A program made the position numbers and the translations under genes. From the NCBI GenBank assembly GCA_905178155.1, contig CAJINV010000013.1, positions 114,344-178,343 of the forward strand: a stretch of DNA of 64,000 nucleotides. Direction: 5' to 3'. The notes beneath the pieces were generated by a model. The model was not told the origin of the DNA. It did no database searches and saw only the letters and a list, made by a program, of their open reading frames with translations. Shown here piece by piece: positions 28,704 through 39,858 of this stretch (its first letter is position 1; every line of letters begins with the position of its first letter). Origin of the DNA: Amoebophrya sp. A120. Taxonomy: Eukaryota; Sar; Dinophyceae; Syndiniales; Amoebophryaceae.

Positions 28704-31370
28704 TCAAGGCAACAAATAATTAATTCCTAGAGCACTCTACACCGGAGATGAAAGTGGTGGTGGTCTTTTCGTCGGTAGTTAAGAAGAAATTAGAGGAATC
28801 CTTTCAATGTGATAAATTTCCAGGCAGCCACTTTCTTCGCTGCCAGTCTGAGGAAAGAAAGCGCTCTCAGTGCGGTATGCGCAGCCGCTCTCGTTGATAA
28901 GTGGTAGTCCGACGTGAGTCGTCGTTGTGTCGCGTAACCACACCCAGTATCGAGGCTGCGGGCTGTCTCGTGCTGTACTTGGCGTCTCCAGTTCCGTTTG
29001 CGTTTCCGTTTCTGTGCTGAGAAAATCAGGATCAGGATCGTAGTGTTCTTTGATATAGCGTGCCACGGTCGGGGGTTGCAACACAAACGTGCCCGGCACC
29101 ACGCCTTGTCGTGATTGCCAGTCGGCGCCGTCCACAATCCATTTCCAGGGTAGTTGCAGGGGAGGAGCCTCAACACTGGCCCAAGGCCCAGCTCCACGCG
29201 ACGGTGCGGCGCTGGGCGAAAATCCGCTCCCAGTAGCTGGCTCATGCGGTTTGTACGGGAAATGCAAGTGCTCCCCGATAGCGAAGATCACAACCTGGGC
29301 GAAATTTTCGGTCTTCGTGACGCCGGAGGTCCAAATTTGCACGCCAGCTGGAGAGAAAAACAATTGCCCCGTACTGCCCAAAAAGTTTTGGCCAGTTTGC
29401 CACGATCCAGTCGTCCGCAAGTACTGATACGAGTCTCGGACGCCCGGTTTGCCTTCTGCTAGAATGGATACCCTGTTCTGGACTTTCTCGACAAGGCGCC
29501 ACACGCCGTCGGACATCTCAAAGCGGGCGGTTCTCGCGGGTGGAGAGGCGAATGTCGTGTGACTGATATGCTGTCAACATGTGACAGGATGGTGCCCGAG
29601 CGCGAGTTGGACAGGTTAGTTACCACGTACTCGCCATTCAAATGCGGCCACGGCAAGCCTTGTACCTGGACACCGCGCCGCTCGATCTTCTCGAGTGCGT
29701 GATCGAGCCGTCCCGTGAGATAATGACCAAAGACGCACCGCATTCCTGCAAAACCTGAGAACTGGATGCGCACCGTTGTCGTGTCCACTTCCGTCACGCG
29801 ACCTAGCACTTCGGCTTCAATCCACTCCCAAGCTCGTCCTTTCTCGTTGTAGGTAAGAATAGGGTTTGTAGTGATGACCGAATCTGAGGAGCCTAGACTG
29901 CTAAGCACTCCGGTAGTACATGCGTCACACCGCTCGCGCCGCCAGCTAACTTGCTCGATCGTGGACGGAAGTTGAAAGTGCAACTCGCACGGCCACACGG
30001 ACTCTTGCTCCCGATACGCAAAGCGCCAGCATCTTCGGCCCAACGCTGTGTAACTATTGAAACATTCTGCTGCACAAGATTCAAAGCTGAGATTTTTGAG
30101 GCCCCTTTGCTGCGTGACAAGATAAACTTCTTCGGACTCTGATATGACGACGAAGTTGCCGGCGTCATCTTGCGAGAGCGGGTCCATTTGATCTCCATGC
30201 GGCTTGATCGGTATGTACAGTGTCCCCACGTGGCGCGAAACGACAAGATTTGGCCATGGCGTAAGGAAGCGAAAAACATCTTTCTACGCTTGCTGGAAGA
30301 TCACAGGCCCTAGCCGGGATCGCATCACTCCAGCTTCAGTGGAAGCGTTCTCCTCGGCAGGGCGCGTTTTGGCTGGGCCTACATGTGGAGCAGATCCTCC
30401 TCCATGCCCAGAAGCAGAGCTTAGATACCTTGTTGACTCGAGCTCCGTCTGCGAGGACTTTAGCACTACTTCAGCCGTGGTGCTAGGTGCTCCTTTGCTC
30501 CGCCAAGAGCGAGTCGGCAACGTCAAGTGTTGGAGAAAATCAGTGGACAGTGCCTGAGTGAGAGAAACTGGGCATGACGCGTCGCCTTCTGTCGAGGTGC
30601 ACGTCTGTACCAGGAGAACAGAAGAGCTGCTGAGAAACGAGTCCTGCTCCTGCGCTTGTTCACGCGAAGGCGAATCACAATGCAGCTTGTCCACCAACAT
30701 TTCGCCCCGGGTACCGACTGGAAAATAAACTGCGTGTCCGTGATGCAGCAGATTTGTATCCCCGACTCCGGTGAAGGCGTTATCGTATACTACTCTGAGC
30801 AAGTCGGACTCACACAAGGCCAAAAACGACAAGCCACCAAGCGACACATGTACCTGCACGCCCGCGAATCTGCAATCTTCATCACGAGAATTATCTGGTG
30901 AATCCACGACCTCACCCTGTGTCCGTGCACGGCGGCGACCACGGTCGCGGAAAAGCTGCTCTGCGCTTGCGCGGAAGGACGAACTTGTAGAGCGGCCTGG
31001 TTCTGTTGCTCTTACGACCGCGACATAGAAGCTTCCGGCTTCAAGCGCTACTCGCTCTGTGACCTGATCAAGTTCCAGCGCGTGAAGAACAAAGTCGCGG
31101 ACGGTCTCCAGGAAAGGAGCACGATCCCCATACCAATGTTGAACGTGTATTGTCCGCCGCTTAAGGGGATGTCCATTGAGAAACACCGGAAGTTCAACAA
31201 CGTCGGGAAAAGTGTAATGGACCGTAGCAATTTCCTGCGTTTCATCAGCGTGGCGGCTTTCTTGGTAGTGATCATATCGTGGATGCCACAACCCTTTGTG
31301 CAAGGCGCATTCACGATCAGGCCTGTTGACTTGCTCTGCAAATTTCGCGTCACCCCCTGCAAAGATGTGT
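28704..31370 (-). CDS. Unknown large gene, last exon block
   Basis: Starts near AGGDAKFAEQVNRPDREC and has about 360 codons up to VIFQQA, then TAG (30284-30286). The same frame continues for about 270 more codons (KDVFRFLTPWPNL, YIPIKPHGDQMD, EWIEAEVLGRVTEVDTTT). Near 29516-29575 the plausible frame changes by one base to RTARFEMSDGVWRLVEKV and continues to ERIPLISS with TAA at 28779. If TAA is also read through, the frame ends on TGA at 28704-28706. No family is recognised. Confidence 0.55.
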
Positions 31371-34300
31371 TGGGATGGCAAGACGTTGCGTGATACTCTT
31401 CCCTGCGGACGGCTGCAAATTTTTGTTTTCAGAAAAATCTTAATCAGAGTGTGGTGCTGTATGAACTGTACTTCATTTTTACGGAGCCCGAGCTCTTGGA
31501 AAGAAAGTCACAGAGACCTGCTTGTACCCCAACTACAGGGTTGTATTTCGCTAAATTTTTTGACGTTCTCCTCGTTTGTTCAAACTTGATCTGGAAACAT
31601 GCAAGAGCATGTGCAAGACTGACCTTGAAGCATAAAAATAAAACTGACTCCGAGAAAATTGAGAAGTACTCGATCGATTGCAGGCTTCCATCTGGTTGCA
31701 AGACTCCGATTTGGAATTTCTCCATTTCATCGTCAGTTCGACGGGTGCGGTCCCACGATGCGAAGAAGTTTGGCACTTTCGCGTGACCTAGTTGCGCTCC
31801 CGATATCACAGGCCAAGTGGTCGTCCCTTTCATGTTCTTCACGACCTCCTGTGTTCTTCCTCCCCAACGGCTGGAATGATGAACCCGCAGGTCCTGGTTT
31901 GGCAGGGCGTCTTGCAGTGACGAACTCTGGTCGCAGGTTTGGACTGGGCGATTGTCATTGACGCTGGTGCGCACGTCAACAAAAACGCGTAGGTGTGGTC
32001 GAATTTCGCCGCTGCTCTGATCTTGAAGGTCCTCCTCATCGCAAATGCGCTGGTTTGCATTCGGTTGTCTGTTCGTGAACGGCACTGCGTAATGCTCTTC
32101 GGGAACAAGAAGCACTCTAGTGGACGCACTCCGGTCAGGGGAAAAACAGTGTGGAACAAGATGCACATCGAACTCCATATTCTCCAGGCGCTCAATGACG
32201 TGAGCCAGTGTCTGTGATGCGTCAATACTAGACTTTATCACACTACGACTACTTACGTGTCGAAGTTGAGGATTTGTTCATTTGATCTTTATCCAATGAG
32301 CCGTCACATGCACCACGACAAACACAAAAACTAAACTGGTGAATCTATTGTCAATTTTTCGTATTCTGATGAGGCTTTATTGTCACATGCACCACGACAA
32401 ACACAAAAACTAAACTGGTGAGNTGCTGAGAAACGAGTCCTGCTCCTGCGCTTGTTCACGCGAATCACAATGCAGCTTGTCCACCAACATTTCGCCCCGG
32501 GTACCGACTGGAAAATAAACTGCGTGTCCGTGATGCAGCAGATTTGTATCCCCGACTCCGGTGAAGGCGTTATCGTATACTTCTCTGAGCAAGTCGGACT
32601 CACACAAGGCCAAAAACGGCGAGCCACCAAGCGACATATGTACCTGCACGCCCGCAAATCTGCAATTTTCATCACGAGAATTATCTGGTGAATCCACGAC
32701 CTCACTCTGTGTCCGTGCACGGCGGCGACCACGGTCGCGGAAAAGCTGCTCTGCGTTTGCGCGGAAGGACGGACTTGTAGAGCGGCCTGGTTCTACTGCT
32801 CTTACGACCGCGACATAGAAGCTTCCGGCTTCAAGCGCTACTCGCTCTGTGACCTGATCAAGTTCCAGCGCGTGAAGAACAAAGTCGCGGACGGTCTCCA
32901 GGAAAGGAGCGCGATCCCCATACCAATGTTGAACGTGTATTGTCCGCCGCTTAAGCGGATGTCCATTGAGAAACAACGGAAGTTCAACAACGTCGGGAAA
33001 AGTGTAATGGACCGTAGCAATTTCCTGCGTCTCATCAGCGTGGCGGCTTTCTTGGTGGTGACCATATCGTGGATGCCACAACCCTTTGTGCAAGGCGCAT
33101 TCACGATCAGGCCTGTTGACTTGCTCTGCAAATTTCGCGTCACCCGCTGCAAATTTGTGTTGGGATGGCAAGACGTTGCGTGATACTCTTCCCTGCGGAC
33201 GGCTGCAAATTTTTGTTTTCAGAGATATCTTAATCAGAATGTGGTGTATGAACTGTACTTCATTTTTGCGGACCCCGGGCTCTTGGAAAGAAAGTCACAG
33301 AGACCTGCTTGCACCCCAACTACAGGGTTGTATTTCGCTACCTAAATTTGTTTACGTTCTCGTTTGTTCAAACTTGAAGATCTGGAAACATGACTTTGAA
33401 GCATAAAAATAAAAATTTAACTCTGAGAAAATTGAGAAGTACTCGATCGATTGCAGGTCTCCATCTGGTTGCAAGACTCCGATTTGGATTTTCTCCATTT
33501 CATCGTCAGTTCGACGGGTGCGGTCCCACGATGCGAAGAAGTTTGGCACTTTCGCGTGACCTAGTTGCGCTCCAGATATCACAGGCCAAATGGTCGTCCC
33601 TTTCATGTTCTTCACGACCTCCTGTGTTCTTCCTCCCCAACGGCTGGAATGATGAACCCGCAGGTCCTGGTTTGGCAGGGCGTCTTGCAGTGACGAACTC
33701 TGGTCGCAGGTTTGGACTGGGCGATTGTCATTGACGCTGGTGCGCACGTCAACAAAAACGCGTAGGTGTGGTCGCATTTCGCCGCTGCTCTGATCTTGAA
33801 GGTCCTCCTCATCGCACATGCGCTGGTTTGCATTCGGTTGTCTGTTCGTGAACGGCACTGCGTAATGCTCTTCGGGAACAAGAAGCACTCTAGTGGACGC
33901 ACTCCGGTCAGGGGAAAAACAGTGTGGAACAAGATGCACATCGAACTCCATATCCTCCAGGCGCTCAATGACGTGAGCCAGTGTCTGTGATGTGTCAATA
34001 CTAGACTTTATCACACTACGTGTCGAAGTTGAGGATTTGTTCATTTGATCTTTATCCAATGAGCCGTCACATGCACCACGACAAATACAAAAACTAAACT
34101 GGTGAGTCTATGCATTGTCAATTTTTCGTATTCTGATGAGGCTTTATTGTCACATGCACCACGACAAACACAAAAAGTAGACTGGTGAGTTTGCCTCCTT
34201 TATTTTTTCTCGCGAATGAAGCACTTACTTCTTTTACCTTGTGTACAGCTCGGAGATCTTCTTGGAAGGGGCCGGCCGCCTGTTTGGCTTCCTCCATATC

Positions 34301-37300
34301 ATCGACCGCCGTCGCATGCTCTGTGACCGCCGCCTGCAAGGTTGTCGCTAGAAAGGCCCGAGTTGTACTGCCGAGGGCTACACCAGTCCAAACGCCAATG
34401 TGCAAGCCAAGAGTCTCGCGCAAGCAGAAAACTACATGTCTTGCAGCTGCACCACTAGCCCCGAGTGAGGTCCGGCCCTTCATTCTTGTGCTTAATGCAA
34501 TGGGTCGGAAGGAAGCCTCGAACTCTTTAGCCAACTGGTCCTGCGTTGACCCGAACATCACTTCTAGGACGACAGAAAGTTGTGTCTTTGTTGGTATCGT
34601 CCTGGGTAGCAGTGCGTGGAAACTTTGCGGACTGGGGAAACACACGGCTTTCTCCCTGGTAGTGCTGCTGTGATCGGTGGCGCAAGTTGGGCTGGGATTT
34701 TCTGTGGAGGGGACACTATGGTCCTCGTGTTTCAACAAAAGCTGTGGAGGCTGCTTGCCCTGCCTACAGAGAGTATCATGCTGCTCCGCATTCTTTCCGA
34801 GGTTTCCACGTCCCACACTGGAGTACTTCTGGGCTACTATTTTTTCTTGATACAGTGTCCGTAAACGTAATGCTGCTGCTATGATGGATACACCGCGAGC
34901 GTTGTAAGCGGACGAGTCAGTAGAAAATGCAATACTTCTCCTGTGATTCCAACCAAGGAGCGAGAAACTGCTTTGCTTCAACTTCCCCCACAGTGGCAAC
35001 TGCCTCTGTTGCGATCCAGGTCCCGGAGACGCTGAGCTTCCTGCGTTTTGCGTGTGGTGCTTGCTCGCGAACCAGCTGTGGCCATATTCTTGCGTTGCAA
35101 CCTGCGTGCGTGTTTCGTTTTGTCCGTTTCGGAAGTCTGATGATAGCATTTTGACGATCAACCTCGCGAAGCCGCCGATGGCATTTTGACCAGCACATAC
35201 ATAGTAGCCCGAGGGGTCGTCATCTTTCGGTTGTGTGCTTGGTGAGGCCCCCGATGAGTCGTCTGGGTCAAGGTTCTTCCCCCGCAAAATGGAGACAAGA
35301 GGTTTCGACAGCAGGCATTTGATTTTCGTTCTTCTCGTTTCTTCTACAGGACCGCGATATTCAAAGCTCCACACATCCTCGTGCGCTTTGTCACCGTCAT
35401 TGTCACGTACATCTTTCTTGCGGTCGTGGGCCTGATTCAACCTCGTGATGACACATGCGGAAGGAAAGCGATTGTGGGCAAAGCGCGCTTCTGCAATTTC
35501 CTCGTGATAATGACCTTCGCACCCCGCCAGATACGAAAATGGTTCTTGTAGTAGCGTACTACTGTCGTTCTGAGACGGTTCCAAAGGGTCCGTCATCAAG
35601 ACACCGCTCGCACGCAGCTGTTCGATGTCGCCATTTTGAAAATCATTGCGCGCCGTTGCAATTAGACTTACCACAAGCATTCTCGGTGGCAGCAATGCGT
35701 CGCGACTGCTCTCGGGCAGGCTGAAGAGCTTGGCATCTTCTTGTCGACTGCGTCTCAACAAATACTCGTCTTGCTCACCGAACTTCGTCGTTGCGCCGGT
35801 GCCGTGCGCAGCGTTGCCCCTGCTTTCCCCGATGAACTTAAGCTTCTGCAACGACGCCGCGTGGCTCGTACTGGGTCCTTCGACGTCGTGTTCAAGCTTT
35901 CGCACGATGCATTCAACAACCGGCGCAAAACCGGGNAAAACTAAACTGGTGAATCTATTGTCAATTTTTCGTATTCTGATGAGGCTTTATTGTCACATGC
36001 ACCACGACAAACACAAAAACTAAACTGGTGAGTTTGCCTCCTTTATTTTTTCTCGCGAATGCTATGTTTGGCTTATGAAGCACTTACTTCTTTTACCTTG
36101 TGTACAGCTCGGAAATCTCCTTGGAGGGGGCCGGCCGCCTGTTTGGCTTCCTCCATATCATCGACCGCCGTCGCATGCTCTGTGCCCGCCGCCTGCAAGG
36201 TTGTCGCTAGAAAGGCCCGAGTTGTACTGCCGAGGGCTACACCAGTCCAAACGCCAATGTGCAAGCCAAGAGTCTCGCGCAAGCAGAAAACTACATGTCT
36301 TGCAGCTGCACCACTAGCCCCGAGTGAGGTCCGGGCCTTCATTCTTGTGCTTAATGCAATGGGTCGGAAGGAAGCCTCGAACTCTTTAGCCAACTGGTCC
36401 TGCGTTGACCTGAACATCACTTCTAGGAGGACAGAAAGTTGTGTCTTTGTTGGTATCGTCCTGGGTAGCAGTGCGTGGAAACTTTGCGGACTGGGGAAAC
36501 GCACGGCTTTCTCGCTGGTAGTGCTGCTGTGATCGGTGGCGCAAGTTGGGCTGGGATTTTCTGTGAAGGGGACACTATGGTCCTCGTGTTTCAACAAAAG
36601 CTGTGGAGGGGGCTTGCCCTGCCTACAGAGAGTATCATCCTGCTCCGCATTCTTTCCGAGGTTTCCACGTCCCACACTGGAGTACTGCTGGGCTACTATT
36701 TTTTCTTGATACAGTGTCCGTAAACGTAATGCTGCTACTATGATGGATACACCGCGAGGGTTGTAAGCGGACGAGTCAGTAGAAGATGCAATACTTCTCC
36801 TGTGATTCCAACCAAGGAGCGAGAAAGCGCTTTGCTTCAACTTCCCCCACAGTGGCAACTGCCTCTGTTGCGATCCAGGTCCCGGAGACGCTGAGCTTCC
36901 TGCGTTTTGCGTGTGGTGCTTGCTCGCGAACCAGCTGTGGCCATATTCTTGCGTTGCGACCTGCGTGCGTGTTTCGTTTTGTCCGTTTCGGAAGTCTGAT
37001 GATAGCATTTTGACGATCAACCTCGCGAAGCCGCCGATGGCATTTTGACCAGCACATACATAGTAGCCCGAGGGGTCGTCATCTTTCGGTTGTGTGCTTG
37101 GTGAGGCCCCCGATGAGACCTCGGGGTCAAGATTCTTCCCCCGCAAAATGGAGACAAGAGGTTTCGACAGCAGGCATTTAATTTTCGTTCTTCTCGTTTC
37201 TTCGACAGGACCGCGATATTCAAAGCTCCACACATCCTCGTGCGCTTTGTCACCGTCATTGTCACGCACAACTTTCTTGCGGTCGTGGGCATGATTCAAC

Positions 37301-38340
37301 CTCGTGATGACACATGCGGAAGGAAAGCGATTGTGGGCAAAGCGCGCTTCTGCAATTTCCTCGTGATAATGACCTTCGCACCCCGCCAGATACGAAAATG
37401 GTTGTAGTAGCGTCTTGTCGTTCTGAGACGGTTCCAAAGGGTCCGTCATCAAGACACCGCTCGCACGCAGCTGTTCGATGTCGCCATTTTGAAAATCATT
37501 GCGCGCCGTCGCAATTAGACTTACCACGAGCATTCTCGGTGGCAGCAATGCGTCGCGACTGCTCTCGGGCAGGCTGAAGAGCTTGGCATCTTCTACTTGT
37601 CGACTGCGTCTCAACAAATACTCGTCTTGCTCACCGAACTTCGTCGTTGCGCTGGTGCCGTGTGCAGCGTTGCCCCTGCTTTCCCCGATGAATTTAAGCT
37701 TCTGCAACGACGCCGCGTGGCTCGTACTGGGTCCTTCGACGTCGTGTTCAAGCTTTCGCACGATGCATTCAACAACCGGCGCAAAACCGGACAAAAAACC
37801 TGGATATCCAAATGAAAAATCCCCCCTCCCCAGATCAAAACGAAACTTCTGATGCTGGACGGGCATCCACAAATCAGACTTGTCTCGTAGAAGAGGACTG
37901 CAGGCCAACTTCATGCCAATGCAGAGAGGTTTCGGCCTAGGCGCCGAGCATAAGGAGCGTATATGCTGTAGGCCCAGAAGCATTACAAACCGCCTGCATA
38001 AAAATGGGGCGGAGCCTATGGCGTTGCTTTCTTGCAAGACGGACGCGATTTGTGGCCACAAATCAGCATTCATCACAAATTCTCTGAGGTGTGCCTTTTC
38101 GATTTGGGGAGGGGGGATTTTTGCTTACGATACTGGACGTGGGATGTTTCGAACACAAGCGTGAGCTGCAGCGTCCCAATCAAACGCCGATGGGGAAAAT
38201 TGCAGCCGCCTGTCGCCAGAATCGCGTTGCTTCGGTTCCTGTAGTCTGCTCTCCAGGTGCGCTGCTTCACCAGTCACTTTACCCCAGCACCGCAGCTCCG
38301 CTCGGAACAGGAAAAGATAGAGAAGCCGCGCAAACAACAT
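28704..38340 (-). CDS. Large multi-exon gene of unknown function, disturbed by assembly joins (whole-gene entry)
   Basis: Proposed exons on the minus strand are 38340-38131 (signal-like start), 37811-36073, about 32241-31650 and about 31370-28704, total about 1,900 codons. The segment 32424-35935 between two N bases is a redundant variant and should be left out. The start MLFARLLYLFLF is hydrophobic and could be a signal peptide. The rest is mixed soluble sequence with conserved-looking blocks such as YYVCAGQNAIGGFARLI and VQHWYGDRAPFLETVRDF; I recognise no domain. One in-frame TAG (30284-30286) joins two long same-frame blocks, and a one-base frame change is needed near 29516-29575. Exon borders are approximate. 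Confidence 0.5.
30628..32422. repeat. Contig-end copy A of a false tandem repeat
   Basis: Nearly identical (small indels and substitutions) to 32424-34189. It ends at a single N (32423). Its last 96 bp (32327-32422) are identical to 35937-36032, which follow the second N. This is what one expects if the sequence left of 32423 continues directly at 36033. Confidence 0.85.
31650..32241 (-). CDS. Unknown large gene, middle exon
   Basis: About 195 codons from VIKSSIDASQTLAHVIERL to LQSIEYFSIFSE. Contains RVLLVPEEHYAVPF, HLRVFVDVRTSV and TTTWPVISGAQLGH. The variant copy is at about 33440-34040. The downstream border is judged by where protein-like sequence ends. Function is unknown. Confidence 0.5.
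32423..32423. other. Single N: assembly join
   Basis: A single undetermined base stands at the exact point where the sequence restarts as a near copy of 30628 onwards. Confidence 0.95.
32424..35935. repeat. Redundant allelic or variant contig inserted between two Ns
   Basis: The first half (to about 34189) repeats 30628-32422 and the second half (from about 34190) repeats about 36033-37790, in order. The segment therefore represents an alternative version of the 30628-32422 plus 36033-37790 sequence. It carries intact-looking copies of the corresponding exons (33440-34040 and 34200-35905), with small differences. Treat the coding content as duplicated. Confidence 0.85.
35936..35936. other. 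Single N: assembly join
   Basis: A second undetermined base at the point where sequence matching 32327-32422 begins again. Confidence 0.95.
36073..37811 (-). CDS. Unknown large gene, second exon
   Basis: About 575 codons from FLSGFAPVVECIVRKLEHD to VHKVKEVSAS. Conserved-looking blocks: LLPPRMLVVSLIATARNDF, PFSYLAGCEGHYHEEIAEA, RRTKIKCLLSKPLVSILRGK, YYVCAGQNAIGGFARLIVKM, RHVVFCLRETLGLHIGVWTG. The exon appears to end at GTAAGT, which could be a conventional donor, within repeat-rich DNA. A near-identical copy lies at 34200-35905 in the redundant contig. No domain is recognised. Confidence 0.6.
37812..38130 (-). other. Introner-like intron with long C-rich inverted ends
   Basis: The left end reads AAAAATCCCCCCTCCCC and the right end is its reverse complement, followed by similar sequence (AGATCAAAA versus AAATCGAAA), for an inverted repeat of about 26 bp with two or three mismatches. 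TATC lies next to both ends. It separates a signal-peptide-like exon from the second exon. It could equally be a MITE. Confidence 0.65.
38131..38340 (-). CDS. Unknown large gene, first exon with signal-peptide-like start
   Basis: ATG at 38338-38340 gives MLFARLLYLFLFRAELRCWG, a hydrophobic start typical of a signal peptide, then EPKQRDSGDRRLQFSPSAF and NIPRPV up to the inverted-repeat intron. About 70 codons. It is supported only by position, frame and signal-like character. Confidence 0.45.
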
Positions 38341-39858
38341 GTTGGCGATGTCTTCCCAGGCCAACACCTAGTTTCTGTACGCGTCTTCCTGGTCCAAATA
38401 AAATGTTTGATACAACTTGCTGAATTCGTATTGCAGATGTGTTTGATTTTGGTGATACTGGATACGAAAAAAGTATTTCGCTGCTGCACTTCTGATGAAT
38501 GAGTGCCGCAGCGCGATAATCGGTTAATTTTACCCTGTTCTTGGCAGGTTTATTCTTGATATTTCAGTGTTCTTTCTACTGCTTCGACCGGATTTATTTA
38601 GTGGCGCGGATTGTTCATGATCTTGCAAGAATCAAAGAAGTTATCACTTTGAAAAGATAGAGATGAGGACCACGAGGATACAAAAAAGCGCGACTTTCGA
38701 CAGACGCGCGCGAGAAACAATACGACTTCAATCTTCCACGTTAGAACTGAGGCACTTCGATGCAATTCTTTTTATGCGACGAGTCCATATTAAAATTACT
38801 CTAGATTTTCCAGAAAAAATGAAAACAACTGCGAAGGTTCAAGACGCGAGCTGTTCACGGCCGAGAGCCTCTAACATGTGGTCCACATAGCTATTAGACG
38901 GAAAAGCTTATCATTGTCATCGCGGTGTAGTTTCAAGCGCGGAGTGTTTCGTAGTAGCTGAACAAAGAATTAGATAGAATAAGACATGGCAAAATGCTAA
39001 GCTATTCTTTTTCCACCCTGTTCGCGTACTTACACACTTGCTTGTTGAATGCAAGTGCCCACCCGTATAACTCGAGCAAACCTTGCTCGGAGTCATCGGA
39101 AAGGAAAATTGTGACTGAGCTTTTTTTGTTTCTCATGCTTCAGTTGTTTCAGAGAAATAAGGACTGCTATATTCCTCGTGATCGCGTTTTTGGATCTCCT
39201 TGCGCGGTAACACCGGACGAGCATCCGGAGAGTGCCTATTCCCCAGACTTACAAGTTGCAGAACTGCTCTTATACTCAGGTCTGGACATTCTCGCGGTGA
39301 AATTATTTAATGTGCGATACGGACTTTCGGCATCGCTTCTGTTCTTGAAAACCATCGAAAACGGATGGGCGACTGCGCCGATCTCACAGGAAGAGGCAAA
39401 GACCACACCTGGCACGACCTCCGCTGAGTCTTTATGTCAATACCGATGTTTTTGGTCCCTCCACTGAATGTACCCCTTAGGCGATGAGGTTGAGCTAACC
39501 GTCGTAGTAGATCGTAAACACAAGGAGCCCTGGGGACCGAATCAATCCGAAGAGCCAAAGCTTCACAATCATGATCATCAATAGAAACAGAAAGCGAAAG
39601 GTCTAGCAGACAATATATAAAGCTCTCGATAATCATCGCGGATCCGGTCAACGCCTTCTGTACTAGCGGTTCGTTTGAGGTCTTCTTCGGGGTTCTGTCG
39701 AAAGCGATTCATCGTGTACATCACCGGAGACCGAGACCGTTCTTACAGTTCATGAAAAATGAACAAGCGCGCCCAATATCAAAGTGCTCATTCCGCACAT
39801 GCCAACGAAACAAGATGATCCACAAAAATGATGTGCGCCTGAGCCTAGACAGAGCTAT
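38341..39858. other. AT-richer intergenic DNA
   Basis: Apart from one + strand frame at 38994-39467 I see no gene. It is the spacer between the 3' end of the Pro/Ala-repeat gene and the start of the unknown large gene. Confidence 0.5.
38994..39467 (+). CDS. Possible small secreted protein, low support
   Basis: 157 codons from ATG to TGA. The first 24 residues (MLSYSFSTLFAYLHTCLLNA) are hydrophobic like a signal peptide; the remainder is unremarkable. It would be the only + strand gene in the window and has no neighbour that explains it. It may be a chance frame. Confidence 0.25.
   Translation: MLSYSFSTLFAYLHTCLLNASAHPYNSSKPCSESSERKIVTELFLFLMLQLFQRNKDCYIPRDRVFGSPCAVTPDEHPESAYSPDLQVAELLLYSGLDILAVKLFNVRYGLSASLLFLKTIENGWATAPISQEEAKTTPGTTSAESLCQYRCFWSLH

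Noticed and set aside
30628-37790. Genuine tandem gene duplications
   Set aside because: Ns at both joins and the identical 96-bp outer overlap favour an assembly bubble.
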